A stretch of DNA of 60,538 nt from a virus (IMGVR_UViG_3300005095_000141:1-60538); one strand, 5' to 3'. Counted from the first letter of the stretch, positions 41,345 through 50,953 are shown. Program-made: numbers and translations. Notes: generated by a model from the sequence alone, not told the origin.

Positions 41345-41985
41345 CGCAGGAGATTAAGACCAAGTTTTACCGGGCTGTGCTTGACGAGATAGCCGAGGAT
41401 AGGAGTAATGAGGTGCATGTTACTGATTTGGTGTATGATTGTTTGAGGCGTGCGTATTTTGAGAAGAAATATGGGGAGACGCCGTCTGATGAGAGCGGGG
41501 CGCTTGTACTGTGGATTGGCAAGAAACTGCATGAGACACCTGTTTGTGACGGGCATGAAGTACCGCTTGAATACTCTGTCAATACCGATAATGGGATGGT
41601 GGCGGTGAAGGGAAGTATTGATGAGCTTTGCACTGTTGACGATAAGATTGTTATTGTGGATAAGAAGAGCACTAGGTCTGCACCGAGCAAACCGCATGAG
41701 CACCATGTTAAGCAGGTAATGTTTTATGCGGCGATGCTGTACAAGACGAAGGGGATAAAGGCTGACTATGGTGCGATACTGTATATTGATGTTGCGAACC
41801 TGTACAGCAGAGTGCATGTATTCCCGATAACGCTGGCGGATATAGAGTTGCATGCCGATGAGCTTGAGAAAAAGGCGGCTGAGCTTTGGAATTCGATGCA
41901 AACAGGTGTTTTGCCGAGGAAGAAGGCCGGGTGGCTGTGTAAGTATTGTCCGTACTGGAGGAAATGCATACGTGATACTGCTTAG
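41320..41985 (+). CDS. Cas4-like PD-(D/E)XK nuclease with Fe-S cluster
   Basis: 221 residues, ATG at 41320 in the end of the previous gene. Cas4/RecB features: VYDCLRRAYFEKKY (first Cys), KKLHE (His), VKGSIDEL (Asp), VIVDKKST (D-x-K), KQVMFYAAML (Q-x3-Y) and C-terminal CKYCPYWRKC. The first Cys and three C-terminal Cys would ligate an iron-sulfur cluster. It is a 5'-3' exonuclease family member. There are no cas1/cas2 genes, so it belongs to viral replication or recombination, as in several archaeal viruses. Confidence 0.85.
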   Translation: MGSGEETIAQEIKTKFYRAVLDEIAEDRSNEVHVTDLVYDCLRRAYFEKKYGETPSDESGALVLWIGKKLHETPVCDGHEVPLEYSVNTDNGMVAVKGSIDELCTVDDKIVIVDKKSTRSAPSKPHEHHVKQVMFYAAMLYKTKGIKADYGAILYIDVANLYSRVHVFPITLADIELHADELEKKAAELWNSMQTGVLPRKKAGWLCKYCPYWRKCIRDTA

Positions 41986-41996
41986 AGGTGGTCTGC

Positions 41997-42827
41997 ATGG
42001 AGCTTAAGATATTCATTCTGTGTGCAGGATATGGGAAGCGTGTTAGACCGGTTACTGGTGGTAAGCAGAAGTGTGCAGAGACCGTTAGGGTTGATTATGA
42101 GGAGTTGCCGATGTTTATGCATCAGATGAGAGTTATTAGTAAAGCTATGGATGACATTGCCCGTATTATTGGTGGGATTGAGTATGGCTTTTACCTAGTG
42201 GTGGGATACCGGGCGGACGATATTATTGATGCTATTGCAGAGTATGGTAGTGAAGTTGGACGAATACATGGTGTTCTGTATCAGCACGCTATTGACGGCA
42301 TAGGTGGTGCTTGGAACAGGATACGTGCGTTTCTGGACGGCGAGATGGTTGACGATGAAGATATGGTTGTTATTGTTAACTGCGACGACCATATAGGAGT
42401 TGATGATGCATACCGGTTTCTGCTTAGGACGATTCTGTTCTGGAGCGATACTAGTGTAGGGGCAGTGCTTGCCGCTAAGAATATTGTTGACGAATGCTCT
42501 GATGACGGTGACTGTAGAATAGTGTATGATGTTGAGAGATACGTGAATAAGACGATACTTGTGACTAGACGTGGGTGGAACGTGGCCGTTGACATTATAC
42601 CGAGGCTGGCAAGTGCCGATGAGCTACCGGATATTGACAGGTATGACCTGTACCTTGGAGTAGGATGGTATGCTGTGCGTAAACGATATGTTAACGCTGT
42701 ACGGTGCTGTGCCGAGTTTGAACCAGACGTGCAGGCGATTGTTAGTAGTAGGCTTGTACTGTTGAGCAGAGTTAATAAGTGGATAGACATGGGTAACCCG
42801 GAGATACTTGCTAAGTACCGTGCTTAG
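41997..42827 (+). CDS. Sugar-phosphate nucleotidylyltransferase
   Basis: 276 residues, ATG at 41997 after GAGGTGGT. The N-terminal MELKIFILCAGYGKRVRP matches the nucleotide-binding GxG-x-R loop of NTP transferases, with the later QHAIDGIGGAW and VIVNCDDHIG (the Asp that binds metal). It would activate a sugar-1-phosphate to an NDP-sugar. First gene of the sugar operon (42-50.3 kb); it is followed by the aminotransferase. The usual K-P-M segment is replaced (GKQKCAET). Confidence 0.72.
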   Translation: MELKIFILCAGYGKRVRPVTGGKQKCAETVRVDYEELPMFMHQMRVISKAMDDIARIIGGIEYGFYLVVGYRADDIIDAIAEYGSEVGRIHGVLYQHAIDGIGGAWNRIRAFLDGEMVDDEDMVVIVNCDDHIGVDDAYRFLLRTILFWSDTSVGAVLAAKNIVDECSDDGDCRIVYDVERYVNKTILVTRRGWNVAVDIIPRLASADELPDIDRYDLYLGVGWYAVRKRYVNAVRCCAEFEPDVQAIVSSRLVLLSRVNKWIDMGNPEILAKYRA

Positions 42828-42835
42828 GTGGTAGC

Positions 42836-43927
42836 ATGTATGTTCCTGCATGGAGACCGGTTATGAGTGCTGATAGGAAGAAAAGATTTCTTGCGTATGT
42901 AAAGGACATACTTGGCGGTACTGTGTTTAGGAATGGAAAATACGTTGCAGAGCTTGAAAAGACATTTGCGAAGAGACATGGATATAGGCATGGAATAGCT
43001 GTTAGTAGTGGAGGAGCAGGTATTGAGGCGTTACTGTATTATTACCGTGTGCGTGGATATAGGAACGTTGTTGTGCCTGCGGTTAGTTTTTCCGCCGACT
43101 ATACGATACCGAGCGAGCTTGGATACAATGTTGTTGTAGTTGATACGTTGAAGGATAAGCCGTTGATAGACCCGGATAAGGTACGGAAGGCAGTGCTGTA
43201 CTATGGCAGGAGCGTTGTGATAGCGATACCGTATTTTGGATATGTTGACCGTGAATGGGTTAAGGCACTGCTTGAGGTGAAAGAGGAGAACCCCGGCATG
43301 GAGATTATATGGGATACTGCGCACTGCTATGGTGTGGAGCTTGGCCGATACGGTATTGACCCCGCAGTTATAAGCATGTACACGACCAAGATAAGCAGTG
43401 GAGACAATGCGGGCATGGTTCTTACCGATAATATGATGCTTAGGGATAAGCTGTTACTGATACGCAGGTACGGTATTGACGGTGACGGCAGAACCGTGTA
43501 TGTTGGGAACAACTTTGGTCTTAGCGAGTTTAGTGCGGCGTTCATACTGGCTGGAATGGATGATGCTGAGAAAAGAATAGAGTCTGGACGTGCAGGATAT
43601 GATGTGATTAAGGACGAGTTGCCCGTGTACCCGGAGAACGCTACTGATGACTACAACTACTATGTGGTTGCAGTTCGCGTTAACGATAGGAAGGAGGCTG
43701 AGAAGGCGCTGATTGAGAACGGTATAGAGCCTTGGACACACTATGTACCGGATACTGTTGATAGGGAGAAGGTGCGTGTGCTTCTACGTGTATTTGTGTT
43801 TCCCGGCAAAACAGTTAATGCGCACAGGTTTGTAGAGCAGAACGTGTTTTTGTCCCCCGGCATACTGTATGAGTACCGTGTGCTTGAAAAAGTAGTGGAT
43901 ATTCTTAGACCGTATGCGAGGTGGTAG
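42836..43927 (+). CDS. DegT/DnrJ/EryC1-type sugar aminotransferase
   Basis: 363 residues, ATG at 42836 after GGTGGT. Family marks: GIAVSSGGAGIEALLY (the S-G-T-x-A-L loop), VVVPAVSFSADYTI (the P-x-x-T/S-F motif), WDTAHCYGVE (PLP-binding Asp160) and SMYTTKISSGDNAGMV with Lys185 as PLP Schiff base. It makes an amino-NDP-sugar from a keto-sugar. The stop overlaps the next gene. Confidence 0.85.
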   Translation: MYVPAWRPVMSADRKKRFLAYVKDILGGTVFRNGKYVAELEKTFAKRHGYRHGIAVSSGGAGIEALLYYYRVRGYRNVVVPAVSFSADYTIPSELGYNVVVVDTLKDKPLIDPDKVRKAVLYYGRSVVIAIPYFGYVDREWVKALLEVKEENPGMEIIWDTAHCYGVELGRYGIDPAVISMYTTKISSGDNAGMVLTDNMMLRDKLLLIRRYGIDGDGRTVYVGNNFGLSEFSAAFILAGMDDAEKRIESGRAGYDVIKDELPVYPENATDDYNYYVVAVRVNDRKEAEKALIENGIEPWTHYVPDTVDREKVRVLLRVFVFPGKTVNAHRFVEQNVFLSPGILYEYRVLEKVVDILRPYARW

Positions 43928-43929
43928 AT

Positions 43930-44898
43930 GTGGAGAACGTGCTTGTAACAGGAGGTTCTGGACAGATAGCTTCGTATATAGTTGAGGAGTTCGTTAGGCG
44001 TGGATACAGGGTATTTGTACTTGACCCTGCACCGCCGCTTAGGGAATGGGCTGGCCTGATACATGATGATAAGATAGTGTATAAGCATGGTACAAGCTAT
44101 GATGTGCACCAGATATTCGACCTTGCAACATACCGGTTTAAGTATATTGTTGACTGCGGTGCATTGCTTGGAAGCGAGGAGCTAACGCCTAGGCTTGACA
44201 GTGCCGCCGCATACGACTTTATTGGTAGCAGGAACGTGTTCGAGCTTGCCAGATACATTGGTGCGAAAGTATTCCATATAAGCATAGAGTTTGCAGGGTA
44301 TGGCTTTACCGACGGCTATAGTGTGACGAAGATGGCGGCGCTTAGGACGGCACAGGAATACGCTAAGAAGTACGGAGTAAATATTGTTGCGGCGACCGTG
44401 CACCACATATTTAGCCCTAGGCAGAAACTGTTACCGGCTAGAAAGATTATGCCGACACTGATATCGTATGCAATGACAGGTGCTAAGTTCAGAATATTTG
44501 GAAGCCCGGACAAGATGATGGATTTACTGTATGCCGGCGACTTTGCAAAGGTTGTAGTGGAGCTTCTGGAGTCTGATAATACGAAGACGGCCGATAAGCA
44601 CGTATATGATATTGGGAGTGGAGAAGGAATACGGCTTGAAGACCTTGTGATTCGCACATACTATGAATGCGGGCATGAGCCGAACTATACTGTGACCGAA
44701 GACTTTAGATTCCAGAGGCCAGACCCGTACCGTGTAGCTAGGAATGACTGGGTTGACGATGTTGAACATGTACCGATGCTTAGGAGCATAGATAAGATGC
44801 TGAACTGGCTTGTACGACAGTATAAGAAGAAATATAGTATGGAGGACTTTGAGCTAGCAGTAGAGGTTTACGAGCAGAGGCATAGATGGGGTGTATAA
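43930..44898 (+). CDS. NAD-dependent nucleotide-sugar epimerase/dehydratase 1
   Basis: 322 residues, GTG at 43930 after GAGGTGGT (GTG 43921 also possible). Extended SDR: N-terminal NVLVTGGSGQIASYIVEEFV (GxxGxxA Rossmann), Ser in the HISIEFAGYG area and Y-x-x-x-K in GYSVTKMAAL. It may act as a 4,6-dehydratase or epimerase of the NDP-sugar. Its stop overlaps the methyltransferase gene start. Confidence 0.82.
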   Translation: MENVLVTGGSGQIASYIVEEFVRRGYRVFVLDPAPPLREWAGLIHDDKIVYKHGTSYDVHQIFDLATYRFKYIVDCGALLGSEELTPRLDSAAAYDFIGSRNVFELARYIGAKVFHISIEFAGYGFTDGYSVTKMAALRTAQEYAKKYGVNIVAATVHHIFSPRQKLLPARKIMPTLISYAMTGAKFRIFGSPDKMMDLLYAGDFAKVVVELLESDNTKTADKHVYDIGSGEGIRLEDLVIRTYYECGHEPNYTVTEDFRFQRPDPYRVARNDWVDDVEHVPMLRSIDKMLNWLVRQYKKKYSMEDFELAVEVYEQRHRWGV

Positions 44899-44899
44899 C

Positions 44900-45601
44900 G
44901 TGAAGTGGTGCCACGGAGACCCTAGATGCCCGTATTATTTTGAGCAACTGGTGAAGATAGCCAAGTACATGGTGGATACTGTTGGAAGGGATGAGGGTAA
45001 GTCAATACTGGATGTTGGTGCGGGGGATGGTTTGCTTGGTCATCTGCTACGCATATATGGGTTTAGAGGACGCATAGACGCTGTTGAGATAGATAATAAG
45101 AAAGCCTATGTGCTGAAGCAGAGCGGTATATACGGCCGTGTGTTTGAGAATGATTTTCTGGAGATGCGGTATTTGGAGTACGTTAACTACCATAACAGCT
45201 ATGATGCTGTTGCGATGATAAACTTTCTGTATGCATTTGGAGGAGTACTGGTGAACCTTGTGCTTGACACGGCTAGTTTGCTTGTGAAGAGACGTGGACA
45301 CGTGTTTTTTACGTTTACGAACAGGGAGTCGCCGATAACGAAGTTTCTGGCAGAGCGTGGTATTAAGAAGTCGCATACGCAGAGCAGAGAAGAAATAATT
45401 GATGCGTGTTTTAGGGCAGGTCTAGACCCTAGGTTTGTGCACGACCTTAGCATGTGGATAGTGCCGTTCAGTACCGGAGATAAGTGGACTGGAGAGCTAT
45501 ATACTGGTGCGAAGGCTATGCTGAAATGGATTAAGTTGGCTGTTAAGTATAGGAAGTTCGGGCCGATAGAGTATTTTGTCGACGCAGTACCGTATTACTG
45601 A
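44900..45601 (+). CDS. SAM-dependent methyltransferase
   Basis: 233 residues, GTG at 44900 (GTG 44891 overlaps the previous gene). Class I motif I SILDVGAGDGLLGHLL (about residues 37-52), motif II AVEIDNKKAYVLKQ and a later HNSYDAVAMINFLYAFGG. The N-terminus has CHGDPRCPYYFEQL, likely sugar-binding. Probably methylates the sugar or glycan made by this operon. Confidence 0.75.
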   Translation: MKWCHGDPRCPYYFEQLVKIAKYMVDTVGRDEGKSILDVGAGDGLLGHLLRIYGFRGRIDAVEIDNKKAYVLKQSGIYGRVFENDFLEMRYLEYVNYHNSYDAVAMINFLYAFGGVLVNLVLDTASLLVKRRGHVFFTFTNRESPITKFLAERGIKKSHTQSREEIIDACFRAGLDPRFVHDLSMWIVPFSTGDKWTGELYTGAKAMLKWIKLAVKYRKFGPIEYFVDAVPYY

Positions 45602-45611
45602 GGCGGTGTGC

Positions 45612-47138
45612 ATGGATGACCTTGGAAAACTGAGAGTACTTGTGACACAGTATTATTATTCAGCGAGAGACCTTACCGGGGTAAGCATGTTTAACTGGTA
45701 TAGGGCGCTGTATAAGGCGAATGAAGATAGGATGATTATGTATTTGGAGGTGCCGAGGGAATGGTGGAAGGAATGGGGAAAAGCATTTGTGGAGTATGAT
45801 ATTGATGATGATGAACTTGAAAAATACAGGAAAATGATTGGAGATAATGTAAGGTTTATACGTCTTGCCAGAGCTAGGGAGATGAAGGAGTGGGAGACAT
45901 ACATACCGACTGAGGATGAGCACAGGTTTGTAAGGAACATTCGTTCTATGCCGATTGATGTTATACTGAGCGGTACGTATGGCTATACGTGGTTGCCTGT
46001 TATTTCACAGCTTGAAAGGAAGAGTGCATATTATAGTGAGGTACGTGTACCGGTTATTCATTTTCAGCACGAGACGTGGAGAGACTATATTAGCATGCAG
46101 ATGCTTGGAACTAGGCAGTTAAAGACCATAATACTGATGAACATGGTGTTGTCTGATATGGTGTTTGTATTTAACGAGCCTGACAAGATAGCTGTGCTTG
46201 AGGAAGCTAAGAAACTTCTGTCGCATTCTGTCTATAACGATTTGAAGAAGAAGATAGAGATTGTGCACCCGATATACCCGTACTACGAGATTGACGATAA
46301 GACCGAGAGCTATATTGAGAGTAGGAAGGAACGGATTAGAAGAGAGAAGAAGGTTGTGTTTTACCATGCTGGCACGCCTGAAAAGAAGAGAAGGTTGCAC
46401 GTATTTGCCGATATATTGAAGAAACTGGTTGATGATGGTAGTGTAGATGCTAAGTTTAAGATGATAATAAGTAGTGCTGGTACGTATGAGAAAGAGCTAA
46501 AGAAGTTTTTTGGGCATGAAAGCATTGAAATGCTGTTTGCATTGCCTAGGCATAGGTTGATTGAAGAGATGCGTACTGCTGATATTGCTGTGTGTCTGAG
46601 CATTTACTACGGTACTGGTCTTGCGTGTCTAGAGGCTAGTGCTAGTGGTATGCTACCAATATACTGGAGGATACCGGATACTGTTGATAGGGTTCCGCCG
46701 AAGTACCCGTACCGTGTGGTTGATGAGAAGGAGCTGGAAGAGGTTGTTAAACAGCTTGGTGACCCGGCAGAGTTTCTTAAGGTGTATGATGAGTGGGCGC
46801 ACAAGGTTGCTAGGCATGTACAGAAGAATTTCGGTAGGGAAGAGGCTAGAAGGATATTTGACTTGATAGTGAAGCTGAGGAAACGATTTGTTGATGATTA
46901 CAGCGAGAAAAAGATACTGTTGTGGGATGCGTTTAAAGACGCAGTTGACAGCATACCGAGTGGATGGAAGGTTGACCATGAAAGGCTGATTTCGATTGTT
47001 TCTGCTATGACGAAGAAGGGCAAGAGGCCGAAAGAGATTAGGTCGCTTATTACCGAGATTGGACTGCGTATTCTTGCACATAAGTATGGACTGCGTGATA
47101 TAGGGGATATAGACAAGATTGTGTGGTGGAAGCCATGA
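45612..47138 (+). CDS. Glycosyltransferase, GT4-like (GT-B fold), 1
   Basis: 508 residues, ATG at 45612 after GAGGCGGT. The C-terminal donor-binding domain is clear: VVFYHAGTPEKKRRLHVFADIL, KFKMIISSAGTYE, then ADIAVCLSIYYGTGLACLEASASGMLPIYW (the E-x7-E region of GT-B enzymes). The N-terminal acceptor domain is divergent and longer. A C-terminal helical extension follows. Pair with 47135, which overlaps it by 4 bases. Confidence 0.75.
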   Translation: MDDLGKLRVLVTQYYYSARDLTGVSMFNWYRALYKANEDRMIMYLEVPREWWKEWGKAFVEYDIDDDELEKYRKMIGDNVRFIRLARAREMKEWETYIPTEDEHRFVRNIRSMPIDVILSGTYGYTWLPVISQLERKSAYYSEVRVPVIHFQHETWRDYISMQMLGTRQLKTIILMNMVLSDMVFVFNEPDKIAVLEEAKKLLSHSVYNDLKKKIEIVHPIYPYYEIDDKTESYIESRKERIRREKKVVFYHAGTPEKKRRLHVFADILKKLVDDGSVDAKFKMIISSAGTYEKELKKFFGHESIEMLFALPRHRLIEEMRTADIAVCLSIYYGTGLACLEASASGMLPIYWRIPDTVDRVPPKYPYRVVDEKELEEVVKQLGDPAEFLKVYDEWAHKVARHVQKNFGREEARRIFDLIVKLRKRFVDDYSEKKILLWDAFKDAVDSIPSGWKVDHERLISIVSAMTKKGKRPKEIRSLITEIGLRILAHKYGLRDIGDIDKIVWWKP

Positions 47139-48619
47139 GGATACTTGTAATACCGCATGTGGCGAGCAAGAACCTTGAAGGAGAGAGTGTGGCGCTGGTG
47201 TTTGCAGAGTATATGAAGAGCATTAAGAAATATGCTGAGAAAAACGGTGAAAAAGTATGGTTTTACGTTGTGTTGCCCAGAGGAGTTACCGGAGAGAAGA
47301 TATATGAGGATGTAGGGAACACTACGGTTGTGTTTGAGAACAGACGCCTTAAGCAGTTCTATACCGAGATTGACGCTGTGGATGTTGATACGCTTGAACT
47401 GTTCGGTGCACGTACCGGTATTTACCCTGTTGACGCAGTTATAACGAGTAAGACTGGATTTGCATTGATGATGACGAAGTACCTTAGTGATTTTAGGTAT
47501 GCGCAGGAGAGTCTTGACTACCTTAGGATACCGGTAGTGATAATTGAGGACAGGGCATTTGGAAGGAAGAACACGCATAACCTTGTAGATGGAGTGGAGT
47601 TTATGCTTAGAGCGATGAGCTATGCAACGCATTATACCGTGTTTATGGATGAGTTCGAGTTCGAGGAAGCGTATGATGCCAGCAAGCAGTACTTGTCTAA
47701 GGCGATGCTACGACGCTTTATGAAGCACGCAATAATGTACCCCGGTGTACGGTGCAGAGAGATAGACAGGATAATACATGGTGTGAAAAAACGGGAGAAG
47801 TTCACGCTGTTCTGGGGAGGAAGGATTTCTGCACAGAAGAGACCCGGCTTTGTACTGGACGTGTACAATAGGTTTTACGAGCTTGGATACGATGTCGACA
47901 TAATTGTTACTACACCGCACGAGGCAGACGTGAAAACCGATGTAATACCGAAAGCACTGAGGAGAAACAGCAAGATAAAAGTACTGTATAACGTAAGCAG
48001 AGAAGAATACCTTAAGCTACTGGCTAGTAGCCATGTGTTTCTGAGTGGTAGCTTGTACGAGGGCTTCACGATTGGTCATACCGAGGCTGGCTATACTGGT
48101 GTGCCTGTGATTGTACCGAATAGGCCGTGGAGCAGATTGATATTTGGCAGTGACTATAAGCTGATGTATGACCCTAGGAGCGAGAAGGAGGCACTGGCAG
48201 TACTGATATGGTGTTATGAGAACTATGATGAGTGCGTGGAGATTAGTAGGAAGACTAGGGAGAGGATAAGGGAATTGTTTGATGCGGAGAAGACGCATGA
48301 GATACTGTATAATGTGGTGAAGAAAGCATATACTGAGACCGTGCTTGACAATATTGACCAGCTAATAATAGGCAGAGGGATAAAAGAGGTGCTTGACACA
48401 GTGATTTCAGAGGCTAGGAGCAGAGGATACGATAAGATTTCGCTTAGGATGCTGATAATGCTGATGAAGAAGTATATGCGTGTAAGCAACAGATGGACTG
48501 ACCCCCGCCTAGGAATGCCTAGTATGTGGGCGCTGTACCAGTACATTAAGAACGTGCTTGGATACCGTGACACATGTGATTCAGAAGAGCCTGTTTTTAA
48601 TATTGAAGTAGATAATTAA
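47135..48619 (+). CDS. Glycosyltransferase, GT4-like (GT-B fold), 2
   Basis: 494 residues, ATG at 47135 overlapping the upstream stop. Motifs TLFWGGRISAQKRPGFVLDVY, NVSREEYLKLLASSHVFLSGSLYEGFTIGHTEAGYTGVPVIVP (in parts) give a GT4 signature with E-G-F-x-x-x-x-x-E. It has a helical C-terminal extension of about 100 residues similar in style to the one at 45612 (both mention an IKEVLDTVISEARSRG or KKGKRPKEIRSL-like helix). Both may glycosylate a virion protein or host glycan. Confidence 0.82.
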   Translation: MRILVIPHVASKNLEGESVALVFAEYMKSIKKYAEKNGEKVWFYVVLPRGVTGEKIYEDVGNTTVVFENRRLKQFYTEIDAVDVDTLELFGARTGIYPVDAVITSKTGFALMMTKYLSDFRYAQESLDYLRIPVVIIEDRAFGRKNTHNLVDGVEFMLRAMSYATHYTVFMDEFEFEEAYDASKQYLSKAMLRRFMKHAIMYPGVRCREIDRIIHGVKKREKFTLFWGGRISAQKRPGFVLDVYNRFYELGYDVDIIVTTPHEADVKTDVIPKALRRNSKIKVLYNVSREEYLKLLASSHVFLSGSLYEGFTIGHTEAGYTGVPVIVPNRPWSRLIFGSDYKLMYDPRSEKEALAVLIWCYENYDECVEISRKTRERIRELFDAEKTHEILYNVVKKAYTETVLDNIDQLIIGRGIKEVLDTVISEARSRGYDKISLRMLIMLMKKYMRVSNRWTDPRLGMPSMWALYQYIKNVLGYRDTCDSEEPVFNIEVDN

Positions 48620-48638
48620 ACGTGTATGGGTGGTCTGC

Positions 48639-49424
48639 ATGCAAGACATAAAACGTGAAATAAAAGAAGTTCCTGTGTCCCAGATTATACCGCTTGAAGA
48701 GAACATTAGAGAGATGAGTGACGAGGAATTTAATGCGCTGTGCAAGAGCATAGAGGAAAACGGGTATGCGGAGCCGATACAGGTTGTTGAGACGCCTGAC
48801 GGTAAATACCGTATAGTGAACGGCCAGCACAGGTATGAAGCACTTGTAAATGTGTTTGGAGTTGATACCGTAACAGTTATAGTGCTTGGCAGGATGTGTA
48901 AGGAAGGAGAGGACCCTGAGAAGGATGGTTGCTGGGACGAGTACCGTTACTGGGCGGAGGTGATAAGGCTTAACAACATACGTGGTGACTGGAAGAAGCC
49001 GGCGCTTGCAAAGAAGATATTTGAGCTGTGGGAGTACTATAAGAAGAAAGGATATGACAGGCTTGACCTGAAGGAGCGTCTAGGTTTTACCGGGGCTAAG
49101 ACGTTCTTTGACAAGTTGTTTGAGGATGTGAAGAAGTCGTTACCGAAGGATATTGCAGAGGAGCTTGAGAAGAAAAAGGACAAGATAGATACTGTGGAGG
49201 ATTTGAGCAGGATAATAAACGAGATAATGAGGAAAAGCGGGAACACCGTGAAGTACGGATACCTGATATTCAGCCTTGGAGGAAAACAGCACATACTGGT
49301 ACGTGCGTTGCCGGAGCTGTTCTCGGTGGTGCGGGATATACTGGACTACTGCAAGTATAATGGGAGGAATGCGTCTGAAGTACTGTATGAACTGCTTAGT
49401 GGATGGGAGGAGAAACTGCAATGA
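48639..49424 (+). CDS. ParB/Srx-like nuclease-domain protein
   Basis: 261 residues, ATG at 48639 after GGTGGT. The ParB N-terminal domain: EVPVSQIIPLEENIREMSDEE (in parts), SIEENGYAEPIQVVE, YRIVNGQHRYEALVN (the G-x-H-R motif). An EVIRLNNIRGDW segment follows, then a helical DNA-binding part with GFTGAKTFFDKLF. Known roles are partition, nuclease or regulator of DNA modification. It sits inside the sugar operon and overlaps the downstream epimerase gene by 4 bases, which is odd for a partition gene. Confidence 0.75.
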   Translation: MQDIKREIKEVPVSQIIPLEENIREMSDEEFNALCKSIEENGYAEPIQVVETPDGKYRIVNGQHRYEALVNVFGVDTVTVIVLGRMCKEGEDPEKDGCWDEYRYWAEVIRLNNIRGDWKKPALAKKIFELWEYYKKKGYDRLDLKERLGFTGAKTFFDKLFEDVKKSLPKDIAEELEKKKDKIDTVEDLSRIINEIMRKSGNTVKYGYLIFSLGGKQHILVRALPELFSVVRDILDYCKYNGRNASEVLYELLSGWEEKLQ

Positions 49425-50314
49425 CGCTGACCGTGCTTCTTACCGGTAGCGAGGGTGTTCTTGGGAAGAGAATAAAGGAACTGTTGCCGAAGATGATTGA
49501 TGCGAGGATAATAGGTCTTGACATAAAGGAGACTGCCGATATTGTGGGTGATATACGGAACTATGATGTACTTGTGTCCGCTATGAAAACATATAGACCG
49601 GATGTTGTACTGCATTTTGCGGCTTTGACAAGCCCGATAGAGAGTACGTACCGTGAAATAGAGTATTATGACGTGAACATGATTGGTACTGCGAAGCTTG
49701 TGAAGATAGTGCCGAGGGATGCCCTGTTTATATTTGCGAGTAGCTGTGCAGTATATGGGAATGCGTACGATGTTCTTAAGAGACCGGTGATTCTTAGCGA
49801 TGCATGGAGGTTTACGCCGCTAAGCCCGTATGGTCTGAGCAAGCTGTTTGCAGAGAAAATAATACGTAGCCATAGAGACGATGCGGTTATACTGAGGTTT
49901 GGAAACGTGTATAGCCCGTATGACGATAAGTATGTGTTCTGGAAGATGTTTAGCAACAAGGTGTTCGTTCTTAACGACCCTGATGCTGTAAGGGATTTTG
50001 TAAGTGTGGATGACCTGATACGGCTGATTGTGAAGATAATACGTAGATGGGATGCGGGCGAATACGTTGGAGGTACGTATAATGTTGGTGGTGAACCGCT
50101 TAAGATGGCTGATGTGGTAGAGATTGCTAGGAAAAAGGCTGGATGGCCGGAGAAAGTGGTTATTGGCAATGGTTTGAAGCCTGGAGAGTTTAAGCGCATG
50201 GTTCTGAACATTACAGCTACTAGGGATGCATTTGACTGGTCGCCTATTGACAGGCTGGAAAACTATATAGATGTTCTAGACCGATACTTTAGAATGAGGT
50301 CTGCGGGGAGATAA
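49421..50314 (+). CDS. NAD-dependent nucleotide-sugar epimerase/dehydratase 2
   Basis: 297 residues, ATG at 49421 overlapping the upstream stop. Extended SDR with VLLTGSEGVLGKRIKELL, VLHFAALTSPIES, FASSCAVYGNAYD and SPYGLSKLFAEKII (Y-x-x-x-K). The S-S-x-A-V-Y-G block is typical of UDP-glucose 4-epimerase-like enzymes. With the genes at 41997-48619 it completes a nucleotide-amino-sugar and glycan pathway. Confidence 0.82.
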   Translation: MTLTVLLTGSEGVLGKRIKELLPKMIDARIIGLDIKETADIVGDIRNYDVLVSAMKTYRPDVVLHFAALTSPIESTYREIEYYDVNMIGTAKLVKIVPRDALFIFASSCAVYGNAYDVLKRPVILSDAWRFTPLSPYGLSKLFAEKIIRSHRDDAVILRFGNVYSPYDDKYVFWKMFSNKVFVLNDPDAVRDFVSVDDLIRLIVKIIRRWDAGEYVGGTYNVGGEPLKMADVVEIARKKAGWPEKVVIGNGLKPGEFKRMVLNITATRDAFDWSPIDRLENYIDVLDRYFRMRSAGR

Positions 50315-50317
50315 ATT

Positions 50318-50668
50318 ATGGCGCTTGAAGACCTTGTACGTGAATGTAACCCGGAGCATGCAAAGGAGATTGTGCGTGCTATAAGGAAGCTTGAACGATA
50401 CGCTAATGGCATGGATGTGAATGCTGTGTATGACAGGTATTCGTTACTGGTGTTTAAGGAGCCGTTGTTTACGATAGAGTATGAACTGTACGGTGCCGCA
50501 TACGGTGGAAGCTTTAAGTGTCAGGAAATGATAGGCAAGATACAGGATGCTATAAGCCAGATAAAGGACATACTGGTTGAGATGGAGGACAGATACCGTA
50601 GGAACGAGTCGCAGAGCGACCTGATAGTTAAGCTACAGAGCCTTGTAAACAGCCTTAACGAGATATGA
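50318..50668 (+). CDS. Hypothetical helical protein, 116 residues
   Basis: Not recognised. ATG at 50318. Helices at both ends (AKEIVRAIRKLERYAN; MIGKIQDAISQIKDILVEME) separated by a short beta part. Likely oligomeric coiled coil. It follows the sugar operon by three bases, so it may be cotranscribed. Confidence 0.55.
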   Translation: MALEDLVRECNPEHAKEIVRAIRKLERYANGMDVNAVYDRYSLLVFKEPLFTIEYELYGAAYGGSFKCQEMIGKIQDAISQIKDILVEMEDRYRRNESQSDLIVKLQSLVNSLNEI

Positions 50669-50677
50669 TGATGAGGT

Positions 50678-50944
50678 ATGAGTAAGAGGCGTTTTTTCAC
50701 ACGCTATATAGATGAGAAGTGGCTTAGGACAGCGCATTTTCTGCATGGTTTTTTGACAGCACTTGCAATGCATTTCTACGGGATAGGAGTAGCTTTGTTT
50801 ATGTTTGTACAGTTTATGAGCTATGAGGCAATAGAGTATATGAAGATACGTGATACGTTTTACCCCGAAGTACTGGAATGGGATATGGGGTTTGCGCTTG
50901 GAATAGTTGTGCTGATTATACTGAGGCTGTTTTCTGTGCTTTGA
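50678..50944 (+). CDS. Small membrane protein, 88 residues
   Basis: ATG at 50678 after GATGAGGT. A basic N-terminus (SKRRFFTRYIDEKW) and two or three hydrophobic segments (about 20-45 and 70-88) with His/Phe/Met-rich residues. The end is a bare hydrophobic helix (ALGIVVLIILRLFSVL). Its final codons form part of the 19-bp motif at 50935. Confidence 0.6.
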   Translation: MSKRRFFTRYIDEKWLRTAHFLHGFLTALAMHFYGIGVALFMFVQFMSYEAIEYMKIRDTFYPEVLEWDMGFALGIVVLIILRLFSVL

Positions 50945-50953
50945 ATTAACCGG
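50935..50953 (+). promoter_or_regulatory. 19-bp viral boundary motif, copy 12
   Basis: TGTGCTTTGAATTAACCGG, overlapping the end of the membrane-protein gene and 8 bases before the ATG at 50962. Confidence 0.7.

Noticed and set aside
41320-41985. Part of a CRISPR-Cas locus
   Set aside because: Only the Cas4-like nuclease is present; I see no cas1, cas2 or repeat-spacer array in the window.
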